From Natranaeroarchaeum sulfidigenes (GTDB lineage Archaea; Halobacteriota; Halobacteria; Halobacteriales; Natronoarchaeaceae), in assembly GCF_017094485.1 (NCBI RefSeq), contig NZ_CP064786.1, forward strand, positions 1,860,001 through 1,924,000: DNA of 64,000 bases, read 5' to 3'. The notes below the pieces were generated by a model. The model saw nothing but the letters and a program-made list of their open reading frames with translations, searched no databases and was not told the DNA's origin. Positions 62,010 to 64,000 of the stretch are shown here, one piece after another (within the stretch, counting starts at the first letter, position 1; every line of letters starts with the position of its first letter). Both the position numbers and the translations under genes were made by a program.

Positions 62010-62530
62010 AGACCTACGGAAGTGAACCGGGCGCACCCGAGCCGGATCCAGTCAGAGTTGGCATCTCCGAGTTCGAGGTCAGCGATACCGGTCAGTGTCT
62101 CAAGTCCTACGGACTGGGCTCCTGTGTTGCGGTCGCACTGTACGACGACCAGTCGCAGGTCGGTGGGCTTGCACACGTGATGTTGCCAAACGGTGATGAG
62201 AACCACGATATGAGCGAGCGAAAACCCGGCAAGTTCGCCGATACAGCCATCCGAGCAATGCTTCGCCAGATGGTCGAAACCGGGGCCAGCTACACTGACG
62301 TAGAAGCGAAACTCGCTGGCGGCGGCGACATGTTCGAGTTCGAGAGCTTCGGCGACGGCGTCGGGCAGCGAAACGTCATCGCGGCACAGGAGGAACTCGA
62401 CAAGCTTGGCGTACCGATTGTCGCCGAGGAAGTCGGCGGGCAGGAGGGCCGAACCGTCGAGTTTGACACTGCAACCGGTATCCTCTCGATCCGGACTGCC
62501 GACGGGGAGGGGACAGTTGAGGAACTGTGA
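62006..62530 (+). CDS. cheD: Chemoreceptor glutamine deamidase CheD
   Basis: This 174-residue protein has catalytic Cys40 in SYGLGSCVAVALYD and His57 in GGLAHVMLP. A later segment is EAKLAGGGDMFEF. It deamidates receptor Gln residues to methylatable Glu, and binding to CheC links receptor adaptation to CheY-P level. The start overlaps the stop of the double CheC gene and its stop overlaps cheR. Confidence 0.93.
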   Translation: MKTYGSEPGAPEPDPVRVGISEFEVSDTGQCLKSYGLGSCVAVALYDDQSQVGGLAHVMLPNGDENHDMSERKPGKFADTAIRAMLRQMVETGASYTDVEAKLAGGGDMFEFESFGDGVGQRNVIAAQEELDKLGVPIVAEEVGGQEGRTVEFDTATGILSIRTADGEGTVEEL

Positions 62531-63336
62531 GCAGTGAGCACGCGCCGGGTTTTGAGGCACTGACGAGGTTCGTCGAAGAGGAGCTCGATTTCGCGACGAG
62601 CCACTACAACGATAGCTACCTGAACCGGCGGTTCTCCTCTCGTCTGCGTCGGACCCGTTCCGATGACTTCGAGGGGTACCTGAAGCTGGTCCGTGAGGAC
62701 CCAGACGAGCAGGTAGCATTACTTGACGCGCTTTCGATCAATGTCACCGGATTCTTTCGCAATCCGGACGTCTGGGAGGGTATCAGATCGGTGCTTCGGA
62801 CCCTGAGCGACGAGCAAGAGCGGATTCACGTCTGGAGTACTGCCTGTGCTGATGGACGCGAACCTTACTCGATGGCGATGCTCGGACTCGACGATCCACG
62901 AACGGCAGGAGACCAGCTCTCCATTCTCGCGACCGATATCAGCGAGCCGGCGCTCGAAACTGCCCGGGAGGGCGTCTACGAAAGCAGCAAAACGATCGAT
63001 ATCGGCGATCAGCTCACCTTCCTCTCGAACTACCATCGGTACGTCGACCAGTCGGGCGACCGCTTCGAGATCCGTGAGCCGGTGCGGCGCATGGTAACGT
63101 TCGAACACCACGATCTGATCAACGACGGCGCGAAATCCGGCTTCGATCTGGTGGTCTGCCGCAACCTCTTCATTTACATCGACAACGGCTACAAGGAGGA
63201 GATGCTAGAGACGATCTCCGAATCACTCCGACCCGGTGGCTATCTCGTTATCGGGAAAGCCGAGACGATCCCGCCGGATCTAAAATCCGACTTTACGATT
63301 CTCGACGGCCGAATGCGGATCTATCAGAAGTCGTGA
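62527..63336 (+). CDS. cheR: Chemoreceptor methyltransferase CheR
   Basis: This 269-residue protein starts at GTG. The N-terminal helical domain has YNDSYLNRRFSSRLRRTRSD and INVTGFFRNPDVWE. The SAM-binding domain has HVWSTACADGREPYSMAML (usual motif GxSxGEEPYS, here with ADGRE), LATDISEPALETAREGVY and VVCRNLFIYI. It methylates MCP glutamates. It is the last gene of the chemotaxis cluster and overlaps the 3' end of the convergent asparaginase gene by 13 bp. Confidence 0.94.
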   Translation: MSSEHAPGFEALTRFVEEELDFATSHYNDSYLNRRFSSRLRRTRSDDFEGYLKLVREDPDEQVALLDALSINVTGFFRNPDVWEGIRSVLRTLSDEQERIHVWSTACADGREPYSMAMLGLDDPRTAGDQLSILATDISEPALETAREGVYESSKTIDIGDQLTFLSNYHRYVDQSGDRFEIREPVRRMVTFEHHDLINDGAKSGFDLVVCRNLFIYIDNGYKEEMLETISESLRPGGYLVIGKAETIPPDLKSDFTILDGRMRIYQKS

Positions 63337-64000
63337 TCGGATCCTCGAAACACCTCTCGGACATCTTTCTCGTCGTCAAACACCGATAGGGCGAGCCCGA
63401 GTTTGATCCGGGCTTTCCATGGGGGGAGACCACCCGCCGGAATGACACCGTGATCGTGAAGCGTGTAACTTCCACCAGAGCCACCGTACTTCGGTGCAAC
63501 TTCACCCCGGTAGCACCGTGTCGCCAGCGCGATCGTCAGCCCTCGTTCGATAGCCTCGTCGATTGTATCCCCGACCCGACGGGATGTATTGCCGATCCCG
63601 CTGGCCGCGAGGACCACGCCATCGACGCCGTCGACGATCGCGTGCCTGAGCAACGTGTCCTCGACATCGAGACCGCTCTGGAGCATCTTCACCGTAGTCG
63701 TAAACTCCATTGCCGGGAGCGTGACCGACTCGCTCCGAGGGGATCGACGAAGCGAGATCCCGCTCGAAGTCAGTTCGCCGACCGGGCCTGCCCCGGGCGA
63801 CGTGTATGCGTCTGGTGCGCTGGCGTGCGATTTCGTCACCCACCGGGCAGCGTGGATACGATCGCCGAAGGCGACGTAGACGCCCCGCTCGAACCGGTCG
63901 TCCCCGGCGGTCCGAATCGCAGCTAGCAGATTCGCCGGGCCATCAGCGCTTACGGCATCAGCTGGGCGCTGTGCACCGGTGAAGACGACCGGCACGTCCA
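63324..64000 (-). CDS. L-asparaginase (5' part beyond window)
   Basis: The C-terminal 225 residues or so are seen. DVPVVFTGAQRPADAVSADG is the second half of the active-site region, and GVVLAASGIGNTS and KMLQSGLDVEDTLLRHA are typical of asparaginases. The first catalytic Thr region is outside the window. The enzyme hydrolyses asparagine to aspartate and ammonia; a tRNA-dependent amidotransferase subunit D, which shares this fold, is less likely without its extra N-terminal domain being visible. It converges on cheR. Confidence 0.85.
   Translation of the reverse strand, partial: DVPVVFTGAQRPADAVSADGPANLLAAIRTAGDDRFERGVYVAFGDRIHAARWVTKSHASAPDAYTSPGAGPVGELTSSGISLRRSPRSESVTLPAMEFTTTVKMLQSGLDVEDTLLRHAIVDGVDGVVLAASGIGNTSRRVGDTIDEAIERGLTIALATRCYRGEVAPKYGGSGGSYTLHDHGVIPAGGLPPWKARIKLGLALSVFDDEKDVREVFRGSDHDF

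Overview
The window is chromosomal DNA of an extremely halophilic archaeon (class Halobacteria). The evidence is the acidic, Asp/Glu-rich proteins, the archaeal information-processing genes (TFB-type factor, RpoP, L37Ae, prefoldin beta, Pcc1, Orc1/Cdc6), the archaeal 16S-tRNA-Ala-23S-5S operon, TATA-type promoters with very short leaders, and family signatures such as HalX, ThiR, archaeal Por and a fused AhbA/AhbB. The genus cannot be fixed from sequence alone.

Layout. 1-4.4 kb is an AT-richer patch with a lipoprotein and a two-gene surface-protein pair (PKD-type giant plus membrane-anchored partner), followed by a HalX response regulator and a DUF624-like membrane protein. 5.9-12.7 kb holds beta-oxidation genes (fused 3-hydroxyacyl-CoA dehydrogenase/enoyl-CoA hydratase, acyl-CoA dehydrogenase), an AlkA-type glycosylase, a RimK-RimB fusion and a zinc deacylase. 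12.7-18.4 kb is the rRNA operon on the minus strand, with terminator, two processing stems, hairpin-rich leader and three tandem promoters. Divergent from it lies a TFB-like protein made only of cyclin folds. 19.2-22.7 kb is sdhCDBA. 23-26.4 kb carries two tRNA-type loci followed by unusual repeat modules built from tRNA 3' ends, with a small winged-helix protein, an HD hydrolase, a peroxiredoxin and TatA between them. 26.4-29.2 kb encodes a membrane protein with about 13 DUF1508-like repeats.

29.2-41.5 kb is mostly cofactor and tRNA/nucleotide metabolism: phosphopantothenate synthetase, Thi4 and its likely regulator ThiR, siroheme-dependent heme synthesis (AhbD-like, fused AhbA/B), dCTP deaminase, Pth2, TruD and DUF2103. 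41.5-43.8 kb is a probable replication origin: an orc1/cdc6 gene bracketed by five copies of a 22-bp G/C-string element, two in one orientation upstream and three in the other downstream. 43.8-47.8 kb is a translation/protein-quality cluster (L37Ae without cysteines, RpoP, Pcc1, prefoldin beta, DUF3194), then DsbB (apparently 5'-truncated), GuaA and SurE. 48.1-51.5 kb is porAB with an Lrp-type regulator. 54.0-63.3 kb is a chemotaxis cluster, cheW-cheY-cheB-cheA-cheC-cheC2-cheD-cheR, with a very long acidic CheA and a divergent HTH gene. An L-asparaginase gene runs off the right edge.

The strongest candidate for something undescribed is the set of roughly 110-bp modules behind the two tRNA-type loci. 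Each module has ends matching its own local tRNA but a shared internal architecture: hairpin, inverted T-loop, GCGAAGCGAG loop, tRNA 3' end. Other notable points are the mini-TFB facing dyad-flanked rRNA promoters, the RimK-RimB/deacylase pair, and the origin geometry. No CRISPR array, integrase or transposase gene was seen.
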